11,757 bases of DNA. It comes from Acetobacteraceae bacterium. GTDB lineage: Bacteria; Pseudomonadota; Alphaproteobacteria; Acetobacterales; Acetobacteraceae. Under the pieces are notes generated by a model. The model was not told where the DNA came from, made no database searches, and saw nothing but the letters and a program-made list of their open reading frames with translations. Position 1 is the stretch's first letter. Each line of letters opens with the position of its first letter. The stretch is from NCBI GenBank assembly GCA_003164305.1, contig PLSZ01000326.1, forward strand, positions 4,569 through 16,325. Reading direction: 5' to 3'. Positions 1 to 7,315 of the stretch are shown here, in pieces. A program made the position numbers and the translations under genes.

Positions 1-1
1 C

Positions 2-1102
2 TATCTGTTGCACCGCCTCCTGCTGAACGCCGATCTGCACGTCACGGATTACGTTCGCGCCTTCCTGCAACTTGGCAATATGGAACGTCTGGGCGACCGA
101 GGCGTCACCTCCACCACGGACATCGACCATTTCGACGTGATGCAGGCGTTCGTCGATCTGCGTCCGCCATCCCCTCTGGGCGACCAACCGGTCTTTCGCG
201 TGGGCCGCGAGGAATTGCTGTTCGGCTTTCAACGCCTGATCGCGGTGCGCGAGGGCCCCAATGTGCGGCGCGACTTCGATGGGTTCCGCTTCTCCGATCA
301 CTGGAACGACATTTCGCTCGATCTGATCGCGGTCCGACCGCTCAACGACGCCACCGGCGTGTTCGACGATCACACCAACCAGAAGCAGGAGCTTTGGGGC
401 GGCTATCTGACCGTGCCGCTCGGGCCGGTGCTGAAAGCGGATCTCTATCAATTGAACTTCACCAACACGTCGGCGACGTTCCGCGCCACGACCGGCGTCG
501 AACAACGCCATACGTTCGGCGTCCGCCTGTTCGGCGCCGCCGACGGCTTCGATTGGAACCTGGAAGCGGCCGGCCAGACCGGCACATTCCGCGGCAAGGA
601 CATTCGCGCTGGAATGCTCGCGGGGATCGCCGGATACACGTTCCGCGATGTCATCGGACGGCCTCGGATCGGTCTTGAATCGAATGCCGCCAGCGGCGAC
701 AACAGCCATTCTTCGGCGATCGGCACGTTCAACGCGATGTTTCCCCGCCTGCCGTATTTCGCGGAAACGTCGTTGCTGGTGCCGGCCAACGTCATCGACG
801 TACGCCCGGTGCTGAGTTTCGTTCCGGCCGAGGACGTCACGGCCACGTTCGGCTGGGATTCGCTGTGGCGCGCATCCACCTCAGATGGTCTCTACGGCAG
901 CGGCATGGTGCAATACGCGGGCACCAACAAGACCGGTAGCATACGTGTCGGCACCGAGCTTTCCGCCGACGTCCGCTGGCGCGTCGATCAGCATTTGCTT
1001 CTGGGCGCCATCGCCGCGGAATTTCTCTCCGGTCCCGCGGTGCGGGAGGCTCTGGGCAAGAACGTGTCGTTTTTCGTGCTGTTCGGAACGTATCGCTTTT
1101 GA
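2..1102 (+). CDS. Alginate-export family outer-membrane beta-barrel protein (5' partial)
   Basis: This is the C-terminal part of an outer-membrane barrel of the alginate-export (AlgE-like, Alginate_exp) family, which forms channels for sugars or other small anions. The frame is open to the left edge of the window, so the signal peptide and first strands are missing; the TTG at 8 is just the first possible start codon inside the window. Visible evidence is the family-like stretch GREELLFGFQRLI followed by REGPNVRRDFDGFR, alternating polar/hydrophobic strands, and a final Tyr-Arg-Phe. A terminal aromatic residue is typical of proteins inserted by the BAM complex. The next gene on the same strand starts 83 bases after the stop. 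Many bacteria carry such barrels as general porins, so an alginate substrate should not be assumed. The family call is fairly secure and the substrate is unknown. Confidence 0.85.
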   Translation, partial: YLLHRLLLNADLHVTDYVRAFLQLGNMERLGDRGVTSTTDIDHFDVMQAFVDLRPPSPLGDQPVFRVGREELLFGFQRLIAVREGPNVRRDFDGFRFSDHWNDISLDLIAVRPLNDATGVFDDHTNQKQELWGGYLTVPLGPVLKADLYQLNFTNTSATFRATTGVEQRHTFGVRLFGAADGFDWNLEAAGQTGTFRGKDIRAGMLAGIAGYTFRDVIGRPRIGLESNAASGDNSHSSAIGTFNAMFPRLPYFAETSLLVPANVIDVRPVLSFVPAEDVTATFGWDSLWRASTSDGLYGSGMVQYAGTNKTGSIRVGTELSADVRWRVDQHLLLGAIAAEFLSGPAVREALGKNVSFFVLFGTYRF

Positions 1103-1185
1103 ACGCGTGGGCCCCTCACTCGTGACAGGTTCCCATTCCGGCCGCTGTCGGCTACCATGCGCTGTGAAATCAAGGGAATAGCGCA

Positions 1186-2490
1186 TTGAGCTTCTCGGAC
1201 ATATTCGCGCGGTTTGTCGCGGTCATCGGTGCCACGGCGCTGCACGCGCGTCGTTTGACAGGCGGCTCGCCCGAGCCAGCCTGGGGCAGCGCGCCGGCCA
1301 TCCCTCCTGCCCATCCGCAAGGCAATTTCCCCACCCTCAAGATGCCGACAGCCCAAGGCTGGGCGGCCGGACAAACGCCGGTGACCGCGCCGGGACTGAA
1401 GGTCAACGCGTTCGCGAAGGGGCTGAAACATCCTCGCTGGATCAACGTGCTGCCAAATGGCGATGTGCTGGTCGCGGAATCCTCGAACGTGCCCAGAACC
1501 GTCATGCGGAATGTGTTCGACTACGCAATGGTCAGCACGATGAAACGCGCCGGTGCCGTGGGGGTCAGCGCGAACCGCATCACGCTGCTGCGCGACGCCG
1601 ACGGCGATGGCGTGGCGGAAATTCAGGAGGTGTTTCTGGAAGGCCTGAACCAGCCCTTCGGCATGGCGCTTCTGGGCGACACATTCTATGTCGGCAACAC
1701 CGACGGCGTCGTCGCGTTTCCCTACACGCCCGGCGCGACCCGCATCACCGCGCCAGGCCGCACATTGGCCACGTTCAAGCCTGGCGGCCATTGGACGCGC
1801 GGTTTGCTGCCGAGTCCGGACGGGTCAAAACTTTATGTCGGAGTCGGATCGTCCAGCAACATCGCCGAGAACGGCATGGCGGATGAGGAAGGCCGTGCGC
1901 TGATCCACGAACTCGACCTGACGACCGGTAAGGGACGCACCTTCGCCGGCGGCCTGCGCAACGCGGTGGGTATGGCGTGGGAGCCAACGACGGGCGCGCT
2001 GTGGACGGTGGTGAACGAGCGGGACGGCCTGGGTGACGAGACGCCGCCGGACTATTTGACCTCGGTGCGCGACGGTGGGTTTTACGGTTGGCCGTATTGT
2101 TACTGGGGCCAAACGGTGGACGACCGGGTGCCTCAGGATCCGGCGCTGGTCGCCACCGCCATCACGCCGGATTACGCTCTGGGCGGGCACACCGCGTCGT
2201 TGGGCCTGTGCTGGCTGCCCGCCGGCACGCTGCCCGGCTTTCCGGACGGCATGGCGATCGGCCAGCACGGGTCCTGGAATCGCAGCAAACTCAGCGGCTA
2301 CAAACTGGTGTTCGTTCCGTTTGAGAACGGACGCCCGTCCGGACCGCCGAGCGATATCCTGTCCGGATTCCTCGCGCCGGATGAGCTTGTATCGTACGGA
2401 CGGCCCGTTGGCGTGACGATCGGTCCCGATGGCTCCGTGCTGATGGCCGACGACGTGGGCGATGTGATCTGGCGGGTGACAGGCGCTTAG
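1186..2490 (+). CDS. Sorbosone dehydrogenase family protein (PQQ-type sugar dehydrogenase)
   Basis: The 434-residue product belongs to the COG2133 beta-propeller family that includes soluble glucose dehydrogenases and the L-sorbosone dehydrogenases of acetic acid bacteria. These oxidise sugars or aldehydes with pyrroloquinoline quinone. The propeller begins near residue 66 (GLKVNAFAKGLKHPRW, then LPNGDVLVAES). Other family-like segments are a Ca-binding-type loop DADGDG at 137-142, then GLNQPFGMAL, SPDGSKLYVGVGS, SVRDGGFYGWPY, GQHGSWNR and YGRPVGV. No CxxCH haem motif is present. The start is TTG at 1186. An in-frame TGA at 1165-1167 closes the frame upstream, no earlier start exists, and AAGGGA at 1172-1177 lies 8 bases before the TTG. 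Residues 6-19 are hydrophobic and could be a weak signal or anchor, so a periplasmic location is likely but not certain. The substrate cannot be read from sequence. No PQQ biosynthesis gene is visible here. Confidence 0.88.
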   Translation: MSFSDIFARFVAVIGATALHARRLTGGSPEPAWGSAPAIPPAHPQGNFPTLKMPTAQGWAAGQTPVTAPGLKVNAFAKGLKHPRWINVLPNGDVLVAESSNVPRTVMRNVFDYAMVSTMKRAGAVGVSANRITLLRDADGDGVAEIQEVFLEGLNQPFGMALLGDTFYVGNTDGVVAFPYTPGATRITAPGRTLATFKPGGHWTRGLLPSPDGSKLYVGVGSSSNIAENGMADEEGRALIHELDLTTGKGRTFAGGLRNAVGMAWEPTTGALWTVVNERDGLGDETPPDYLTSVRDGGFYGWPYCYWGQTVDDRVPQDPALVATAITPDYALGGHTASLGLCWLPAGTLPGFPDGMAIGQHGSWNRSKLSGYKLVFVPFENGRPSGPPSDILSGFLAPDELVSYGRPVGVTIGPDGSVLMADDVGDVIWRVTGA

Positions 2491-2545
2491 ACCCGCGACG
2501 CCGCCGCCTGGTGTCCGGCGTGGGATTTCCCTCGACACAGCTTGC

Positions 2546-2569
2546 CGCTATATCGAATGACATATACCG
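2546..2569 (+). promoter_or_regulatory. Putative ModE-type Mo-box upstream of the molybdate operon
   Basis: A 24-base imperfect palindrome has half-sites CGCTATAT (2546-2553) and ATATACCG (2562-2569) around an 8-base spacer; the halves match at 7 of 8 pairs. The E. coli ModE consensus, as I recall it, is TATAT-N7-TAYAT. Here the read is TATAT-N7-CATAT, one mismatch. It ends 19 bases before the ATG of the first operon gene, in an otherwise GC-rich spacer. ModE with bound molybdate represses modABC in other proteobacteria, so repression under molybdate sufficiency is the natural inference. No modE gene lies in the window, and no clear -35/-10 pair could be assigned around the box. Confidence 0.62.
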
Positions 2570-2588
2570 TGGCCACGAAAGGACCACC

Positions 2589-3578
2589 ATGCTTCGACGC
2601 CTGATCGTGCTGCTGCCGCTGCTCTGGTCCGCCGCGGTGTTCGCCGGCGAGGTCACCGATTCCACCGGCCGCGCCGTGACCGTACCCGACCACGTCGCCC
2701 GGGTGCTGCCCGCCGGGCCGCCCGCCGCCATCCTGCTCGAAGCCCTCGCCCCCGATCTCATGATCGGCTGGCCTGGTCCGTTGTCCGACGATGCGAAGGC
2801 GCTCCTTCCCGACAGCGCCAACCATCCCCGCGTCCCTCGTTTAACCGGGCGGGAGGACGTGAGCGACAAGATCAAGGCGTTGAAGCCGGACCTCATCGTC
2901 GATTATGGCGAGGTGACCCTGCGTTATTTCGAACTGGCACAGGCGACCCAACAAAAGACCGGCATTCCGACATTGCTGTTCGCCGGTTCGCTCGACAACA
3001 TTCCGCGGGTCGTTCGCCAGTTGGGCGTTATTCTCCACCGTGAAGCACGCGCGGAAACGCTGGCGACGTACGCGGAGGCGATGCTCGCGTTGCCGGTCAA
3101 ACCACTGCCCGCCCCGTTCGGCGCGCATCCCAAAGTGCTCTACGCTCGCGGCGCCGACGGAATGCTGGTCACCGCGCCGGACACCGACGTGACGGAGGTC
3201 TTCAAACGACTGGGCTGGCAGGTGGTCGCGCCGGACGGACAGGGCACCTTCCGTACCTCCAGCATCGAGGCCATCGCCGCCCTCGACCCGGATATCGTGA
3301 TATTCTCCGACCCCGCGATGCAGGCGACATTGGCGCACCCGGACGCGTGGCAAGCCGTGCGCGCGGTGCGTGAGGGCCATGCGCTGGTCGCCCCCGCGCA
3401 ACCGTTCGGCTGGGTCGAGGAACCGCCATCGATCAACCGCCTGCTCGGCCTCGCCTGGCTCGGCGGTCACGAACCCGAGAGCCTGGCAGCGACATTCAAC
3501 GCGGTGGTGTACGGCCGCGCGCTGACCCAACCGCAACTCGATGCCGTGCTCAACGGCGTCCGCTCCCTGCCACCCTGA
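2589..3578 (+). CDS. Class III (BtuF/MolA-like) periplasmic ABC substrate-binding protein
   Basis: The 329-residue product looks like a COG0614 periplasmic binding protein: two lobes joined by a long helix. This group carries iron chelates, cobalamin or, in MolA of Haemophilus, molybdate and tungstate. Residues 1-18 form a Sec signal (MLRR, then a Leu-rich core, ending AVFA-GE). The mature part opens with EVTDSTGRAVTVPDHVARVL, the usual start of this fold. Trp-containing motifs GWPGP (60-64) and FGWVEEPPSINR (273-284) may line the ligand cleft. The ATG at 2589 was chosen because GAAAGGA ends 5 bases upstream and the signal peptide begins there; a GTG at 2511 would add 26 unrelated residues. 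modA starts 11 bases after its stop, and a Mo-box-like palindrome precedes it. No matching class III permease or ATPase is adjacent. A role in molybdate or tungstate uptake is inferred from context; an iron-chelate ligand remains possible. Confidence 0.85.
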   Translation: MLRRLIVLLPLLWSAAVFAGEVTDSTGRAVTVPDHVARVLPAGPPAAILLEALAPDLMIGWPGPLSDDAKALLPDSANHPRVPRLTGREDVSDKIKALKPDLIVDYGEVTLRYFELAQATQQKTGIPTLLFAGSLDNIPRVVRQLGVILHREARAETLATYAEAMLALPVKPLPAPFGAHPKVLYARGADGMLVTAPDTDVTEVFKRLGWQVVAPDGQGTFRTSSIEAIAALDPDIVIFSDPAMQATLAHPDAWQAVRAVREGHALVAPAQPFGWVEEPPSINRLLGLAWLGGHEPESLAATFNAVVYGRALTQPQLDAVLNGVRSLPP

Positions 3579-3589
3579 AAGGTTTCGTC

Positions 3590-4339
3590 ATGCGTTTTCT
3601 CGCCATTCTGCTTGTCCTGCTGCTACCGCTCGGCGCGCATGCCCAAACGTTGACGGTGTTCGCCGCGGCGAGTCTGACCGACGCGATGAAAGATATTTCC
3701 GCGAAGTGGCAGGCGGCGGGACATCAGCCGTTGAGCCTGTCCTTTGGCTCAAGTTCGACCTTGGCGCGACAGATCGATCAGGGCGCGCCGGCCAACCTGT
3801 TCGCTTCCGCCGATGAGAAGTGGATGGATTATCTCGCGGACAAAAAACTGCTCGCCGACGGCACGCGAAAGGACCTGCTTGGCAACGATCTGGTGCTGGT
3901 CGTTTCGGCCGATAAACCGTTGCACGTGACGATCGACAAAAGCTTCGACCTGATGGGGCTCCTGGGCGCGAACGGCCGTCTGGCGACCGGCGATCCCGCC
4001 CATGTCCCCGTTGGCATCTACGCCGAGCAGGCGTTGAAGGCGCTGGGGATGTGGGACAGCGTGCAACCCAGACTGGCGCGGACCGAGGACGTGCGCGCGG
4101 CCTTGCTGCTGGTGGAACGCGGTGAGGCGCCCGCCGGCATCGTCTACGCCACCGACGCCGCCGTGTCGAAAGCCGTGATGATCGCAGGAACGTTCCCGGC
4201 GGACAGCCACGATCCGGTGTCGTATCCTTTCGCGGTCGTCAAATCGGGCGATACGCCGGACGCGCGGGCTCTGCTGACGTTCCTCAGCGGTCCCGACGCG
4301 CGCGCGGTGTTCGCGCAACGCGGCTTCAAGGTCGAATGA
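3590..4339 (+). CDS. modA: Molybdate-binding periplasmic protein ModA
   Basis: ModA captures molybdate or tungstate in the periplasm and delivers it to ModBC. The 249-residue product has a Sec signal (residues 1-18, Leu-rich, ending AHA-Q). Family motifs follow in order: FAAASLTDAM (24-33), FGSSSTLARQI (52-62), GAPANLFASAD (65-75), ATGDPAHVPVGIYA (132-145), TEDVRAALLLVERGEA and GIVYATDA. The residues expected to hold the oxyanion by alignment with E. coli ModA are Ser28, Ser55, Ala137, Val168 and Tyr186, and all are present. The start ATG at 3590 has GAAAGG 7 bases upstream, overlapping the end of the preceding gene. It is the second gene of the operon, and modB follows after one base. Expression probably depends on the promoter and Mo-box before 2589. 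Length and motifs are ordinary for ModA. Confidence 0.97.
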   Translation: MRFLAILLVLLLPLGAHAQTLTVFAAASLTDAMKDISAKWQAAGHQPLSLSFGSSSTLARQIDQGAPANLFASADEKWMDYLADKKLLADGTRKDLLGNDLVLVVSADKPLHVTIDKSFDLMGLLGANGRLATGDPAHVPVGIYAEQALKALGMWDSVQPRLARTEDVRAALLLVERGEAPAGIVYATDAAVSKAVMIAGTFPADSHDPVSYPFAVVKSGDTPDARALLTFLSGPDARAVFAQRGFKVE

Positions 4340-4343
4340 ACTG
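4328..4343 (+). promoter_or_regulatory. Probable modB start region with a CTG initiator
   Basis: AAGG at 4328-4331 lies 9 bases before a CTG at 4341-4343, which directly follows the modA stop (TGA 4337-4339) with one intervening base. In the modB frame, the last stop upstream is TGA at 4275-4277. No ATG, GTG or TTG occurs between it and ATG 4434, yet the conserved ModB N-terminus is encoded from 4341 on. An ATG at 4336 overlapping the modA stop is in another frame and hits TGA after one sense codon. Confidence 0.55.
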
Positions 4344-5030
4344 ATCCTTTCACCTGAAGAATGGGAAGCGGTCCGGCTGACGCTGATCGTCGCGGCCCGA
4401 GCGGTCGGCTTTGGCCTGCCGCTCGCGATCGTCATGGCCTGGATTTTAACGCGATACCGCTTTCCCGGACGTTCGCTGTTGAACGCGCTGGTGCATTTGC
4501 CGCTGGTGTTGCCGCCGGTCGTCACGGGATGGCTGCTGTTGATCCTGTTCGGCATCCGCGGCCCAATTGGATCGTTGCTGTTGGCGTGGTTCGGCGTTCG
4601 CCTGGTGTTCACCACGGCGGGCGCCAGCCTCGCCTGCGCCGTGATGACGTTTCCGGTCATGGTCCGCTCCATCCGCCTCTCCCTGGAATCCGCCGATCCC
4701 GGTCTTGAACAGGCGGCGCGCACTCTCGGCGCCGGACGGTTGGATCGGTTGTTCAACATCACGCTGCCGTTGGCCTCGCCGGGAATTCTGGTCGGCGGGA
4801 TCGTCGGTTACGCCACCTGCCTCGGCGAATTCGGCGCCGTCATCACGTTCGCGGCGAACATTCCGGGCCAGACCCAAACGTTGCCGTTGGCGATCTATGC
4901 CGCGCTGCAGGTGCCCGGCGGGGAGGCGAAGGCCGCGGAATTATCGCTGGTCTCGCTGACATTGGCGTTGATCGGCCTGTTGCTGTCGGAGTGGATCTCC
5001 AAACGGTTGAACGCGGCTCTGGGTCGATGA
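4341..5030 (+). CDS. modB: Molybdate ABC transporter permease ModB (likely CTG start)
   Basis: ModB is the inner-membrane channel of the molybdate importer; it forms a dimer bound to two ModC subunits. Read from CTG 4341, the product is 229 residues, the length I recall for E. coli ModB. Its opening ILSPEEWEAVRLTL matches the E. coli opening MILTDPEWQAV in register. Several hydrophobic membrane segments follow. Family motifs include FPGRSLLNALVHLPLVLPPV and the cytoplasmic EAA loop EQAARTLGAG (123-132) ending in ITLPLASPGI, which docks on ModC. GEFGAVITFAANIPG and LPLAIYAALQVPGGE are also typical. Starting at the first canonical codon, ATG 4434, would delete 31 residues including most of the first membrane helix, so I reject it. 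The stop overlaps the modC ATG by 4 bases. Identity is certain; the start codon is inferred. Confidence 0.93.
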   Translation: MILSPEEWEAVRLTLIVAARAVGFGLPLAIVMAWILTRYRFPGRSLLNALVHLPLVLPPVVTGWLLLILFGIRGPIGSLLLAWFGVRLVFTTAGASLACAVMTFPVMVRSIRLSLESADPGLEQAARTLGAGRLDRLFNITLPLASPGILVGGIVGYATCLGEFGAVITFAANIPGQTQTLPLAIYAALQVPGGEAKAAELSLVSLTLALIGLLLSEWISKRLNAALGR

Positions 5031-6106
5031 GTCTGTCGGTCCGGCTGCGCCATGACTTTCCCACCGTGCGCATGGACATGGCGTTTGAGGTCCCGTCGCC
5101 TGGCGTAACGGTGTTGTTCGGCCCGTCGGGCGCGGGCAAATCGACGCTGATCCTCGCCGCCGCCGGTCTGCTGCGGCCCCATGTGTGCCGGATCGAGATC
5201 GACGGCCAAACGATGGTCGATACACAGACGGGACTTTGGCTGCCACCGGAAAAGCGCCGCGCGGGTCTGGTGTTTCAGGACGCGAAGCTGTTCCCGCACA
5301 TGTCGGTCGCCACCAACCTGCGCTTCGGCATGCTACGCGCGCCGCCGGGAACGGTGAAATTCGATGACGTCGTCTCGCTTCTGGGCATCGGCGCGTTGCT
5401 CGATCGCCGGCCGAACACCCTATCGGGAGGGGAACGGCAGCGTGTGGCGATCGGCCGCGCGCTGCTGGCGCAACCGCGCCTGCTGTTGATGGATGAGCCG
5501 CTCGCCAGCCTGGATTCCGCGCGAAAATCGGAGATTATGCCGTATCTGACCCGCCTGAAGACAGCGTTGCGATTGCCGATCCTTTATGTGACGCACGACC
5601 TGGACGAGGTGACGCGCCTCGCCGATTCCATGGTGCTGATCGAGGCCGGCCGCGTGGTGGGCTTCGGCCCACTGGCGGAGGTCGCGGCCCGCGCCGATCT
5701 GCCGTTGGCGCGGCGGGACGATGCCGCCGCGCTGCTGCATTGCCGCGTTGGAAACCACGACCCCGGTCGCGAACTCACGCGCCTGGACGCCGGTGGCTCC
5801 GCGTTTCTGGTGCCGTTGCTGGATGCCCCGATCGGATCCGAATGCCGCATCCGCGTTCCCGCGCGCGAGGTGATCCTGGCCGGCCGCGCGCCCGAAGCCA
5901 TCAGCCTCCATAACGTAATTCCCGGAACGGTGCGGCGGATCGCCGCGGATGCGACCCGTCGCGCGGTGATGGTGGAAATCGCGTTGCCCGACGGCGCGCT
6001 GCTGGCGCGGGTCACGCCCGACGCGATCTCCCGGCTGGGCCTGGCGCCGGGCGGCCCAGTACTGTCGCTGATCAAGTCCACCTCGATCGAGGTCATCGGC
6101 GGTTGA
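5027..6106 (+). CDS. modC: Molybdate ABC transporter ATP-binding protein ModC
   Basis: ModC hydrolyses ATP to drive molybdate import through ModB. The 359-residue product has an N-terminal ATPase domain: Walker A GPSGAGKST (32-40), Q-loop FQDAKLFPHMSV with Gln84, signature LSGGE (132-136), Walker B LLLMDEP (152-158), D-loop SLD (161-163) and switch His190 in YVTHD. The C-terminal part (about 290-359) resembles a Mop/TOBE oxyanion-binding domain: LHNVIPGTVRRIA, LLARVT, LAPGGPVLSLIKSTSIEV. Such domains can sense cytoplasmic molybdate. The start at 5027 was chosen because its ATGA overlaps the modB stop and the family begins there; an upstream in-frame codon at 4991 lies inside modB. Close overlap implies translational coupling. 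It is the last gene of the operon, and a small hairpin follows. Confidence 0.96.
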   Translation: MSLSVRLRHDFPTVRMDMAFEVPSPGVTVLFGPSGAGKSTLILAAAGLLRPHVCRIEIDGQTMVDTQTGLWLPPEKRRAGLVFQDAKLFPHMSVATNLRFGMLRAPPGTVKFDDVVSLLGIGALLDRRPNTLSGGERQRVAIGRALLAQPRLLLMDEPLASLDSARKSEIMPYLTRLKTALRLPILYVTHDLDEVTRLADSMVLIEAGRVVGFGPLAEVAARADLPLARRDDAAALLHCRVGNHDPGRELTRLDAGGSAFLVPLLDAPIGSECRIRVPAREVILAGRAPEAISLHNVIPGTVRRIAADATRRAVMVEIALPDGALLARVTPDAISRLGLAPGGPVLSLIKSTSIEVIGG

Positions 6107-6121
6107 GATCGGTCTGTGTGT

Positions 6122-6138
6122 GGCACGACCGCCGTGCC
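6122..6138 (+). terminator. Weak hairpin after modC
   Basis: GGCACG (6122-6127) pairs perfectly with CGTGCC (6133-6138) across a 5-base loop, starting 15 bases after the modC stop. There is no T-run, so an intrinsic terminator is doubtful; it could instead protect the 3' end of the transcript. The remaining sequence up to 6301 shows no recognisable gene, repeat or RNA. Confidence 0.3.
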
Positions 6139-6312
6139 TGATCGCGTGTCGTTGCGAACCCGTGTCAGATGCCATCCGGCCGCCGTCGCGAGGATCCCGT
6201 TCTGATGTTCGTTATGGGACCGCGTCGGATGCCGCCCACTGGCGTGCCGCCCCAAAGGTCTTATGACTCCTCCCGACGGCGCGCGATCGTCACCAAAAAA
6301 TGGAGGGAACTC

Positions 6313-7275
6313 ATGCTATCTCGCAGGGATGCAATGACGCTGGCGGTTGCCGCGAGCGTGCTGGCGACCGGCGGCGAAGTCCAGGCGGCGGGTGCGCCGA
6401 CGGTGAAGACGCCGGTGAACTTTAAAGTGCCGGCGGGGGCTTGCGATTGTCACGTTCACGTGTTTCCCGATCCGGCGCGTTTTCCGTTCTGGAGCGGGCG
6501 CGGCTACACACCGCCCTTGGCGACCGCCAGCGACTTGCTGGCTTTGCAGCACGCGCTGCACATGGATCGCGTGGTGATCGTGACGCCGAGCGTTTATGGC
6601 ACCGACAACGCGGCGACTCTGGATGGGATGCGTCAACTCGGCCGTAATCGGGCGCGCGGCGTCGCGGTGATCGGACCGGCAACGACCAAAGCGCAGATCG
6701 CCGCGATGGACAAAGCCGGCGTTCGCGGCATTCGGGTCAATCTCGAATCGAACGGCGTGACCGATCCGTCCGCCGCCGCCGCGAATTTCGACTCGGCTCT
6801 GGCGCAAATCAAGGACACGCGCTGGCACATGCAGTTCTACGCCCGCTTGCCGGTGCTGGCGGCGTTGAAGGACCGCCTCGCTTCGATGCCCATGCCCGCG
6901 GTGTTCGACCATTTCGCGGGCGCCAAAGCCGCTCCGGGCGTCAACCAGCCGGGCTTCGACATGGTGCTGGACCTCGTTCGCTCCGGTAAGGCATATGTCA
7001 AGATATCCGGAGCGTATCGCGCGTCGGAGAAGGCACCGGACTATCCCGAAGTGGCACCGCTCGCGCGGGCATTGATCGCCGCCAATCCCGACCGCGTCAT
7101 CTGGGGCAGCGACTGGCCGCATCCCGGGCCCGCCGGCAAAACACCCACCGACATCAACACGCCGTTTCCGGTGGATGACGGACGGGTGCTGAACCTTTTG
7201 GCGGAATGGGCACCCGACGCCGCCACGCGACACAAAATTCTGGTGGACAATCCGGCGCGGCTTTACGGCTTCTGA
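6313..7275 (+). CDS. Tat-exported amidohydrolase-family protein (COG3618, LigI/lactonase-like)
   Basis: The 320-residue product is a TIM-barrel hydrolase of the amidohydrolase-2 / COG3618 group, which contains 2-pyrone-4,6-dicarboxylate lactonase (LigI) and sugar-acid lactone isomerases. Residues 1-26 look like a twin-arginine signal: SRRDAM (3-8), a mild hydrophobic core, then EVQAAGA with probable cleavage near 25. The barrel opens with the HxH motif (His47, His49) in CDCHVHVF. Family-like segments are DRVVIVTPSVYGTDN, GVRGIRVNLE, VFDHFAG with His200, and WGSDWPHP with Asp267, the expected catalytic acid. The start ATG 6313 has GGAGGG ending 5 bases upstream and sits exactly before the signal. 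An in-frame ATG at 6169 would put 48 residues ahead of the signal and lacks a ribosome site. The substrate is unknown. The gene stands alone and converges with the small minus-strand gene after 40 bases. Confidence 0.85.
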   Translation: MLSRRDAMTLAVAASVLATGGEVQAAGAPTVKTPVNFKVPAGACDCHVHVFPDPARFPFWSGRGYTPPLATASDLLALQHALHMDRVVIVTPSVYGTDNAATLDGMRQLGRNRARGVAVIGPATTKAQIAAMDKAGVRGIRVNLESNGVTDPSAAAANFDSALAQIKDTRWHMQFYARLPVLAALKDRLASMPMPAVFDHFAGAKAAPGVNQPGFDMVLDLVRSGKAYVKISGAYRASEKAPDYPEVAPLARALIAANPDRVIWGSDWPHPGPAGKTPTDINTPFPVDDGRVLNLLAEWAPDAATRHKILVDNPARLYGF

Positions 7276-7315
7276 TCGGCCGCCGACTTCAACGCCGCTG
7301 CCTCGCGCCTGCCCC

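Noticed and set aside
988..1791. Minus-strand open frame spanning the end of the barrel gene and the start of the sugar dehydrogenase gene
   Set aside because: It overlaps two real genes in antisense and shows no domain; the same applies to 1825-2538, 5420-6175 and 8388-9014.
2511..2588. GTG 2511 as the start of the class III binding protein
   Set aside because: It would place 26 residues before an obvious Sec signal and would translate through the Mo-box-like palindrome; ATG 2589 has its own ribosome site.
3749..4762. Long open frame of about 337 codons on the minus strand across modA and modB
   Set aside because: It is antisense to two clearly identified genes; its translation is Arg/Gln-rich with no recognisable motif, as expected from GC-rich codon usage on the opposite strand.
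4434..5030. ATG 4434 as the modB start
   Set aside because: It removes 31 conserved residues, including most of the first membrane helix, and leaves a 94-base gap in an otherwise tightly packed operon.
6316..7233. Minus-strand open frame of about 305 codons opposite the amidohydrolase
   Set aside because: It is a shadow of a conserved gene with family motifs; the antisense product is low-complexity Arg/Gly/His-rich and has no ribosome site.
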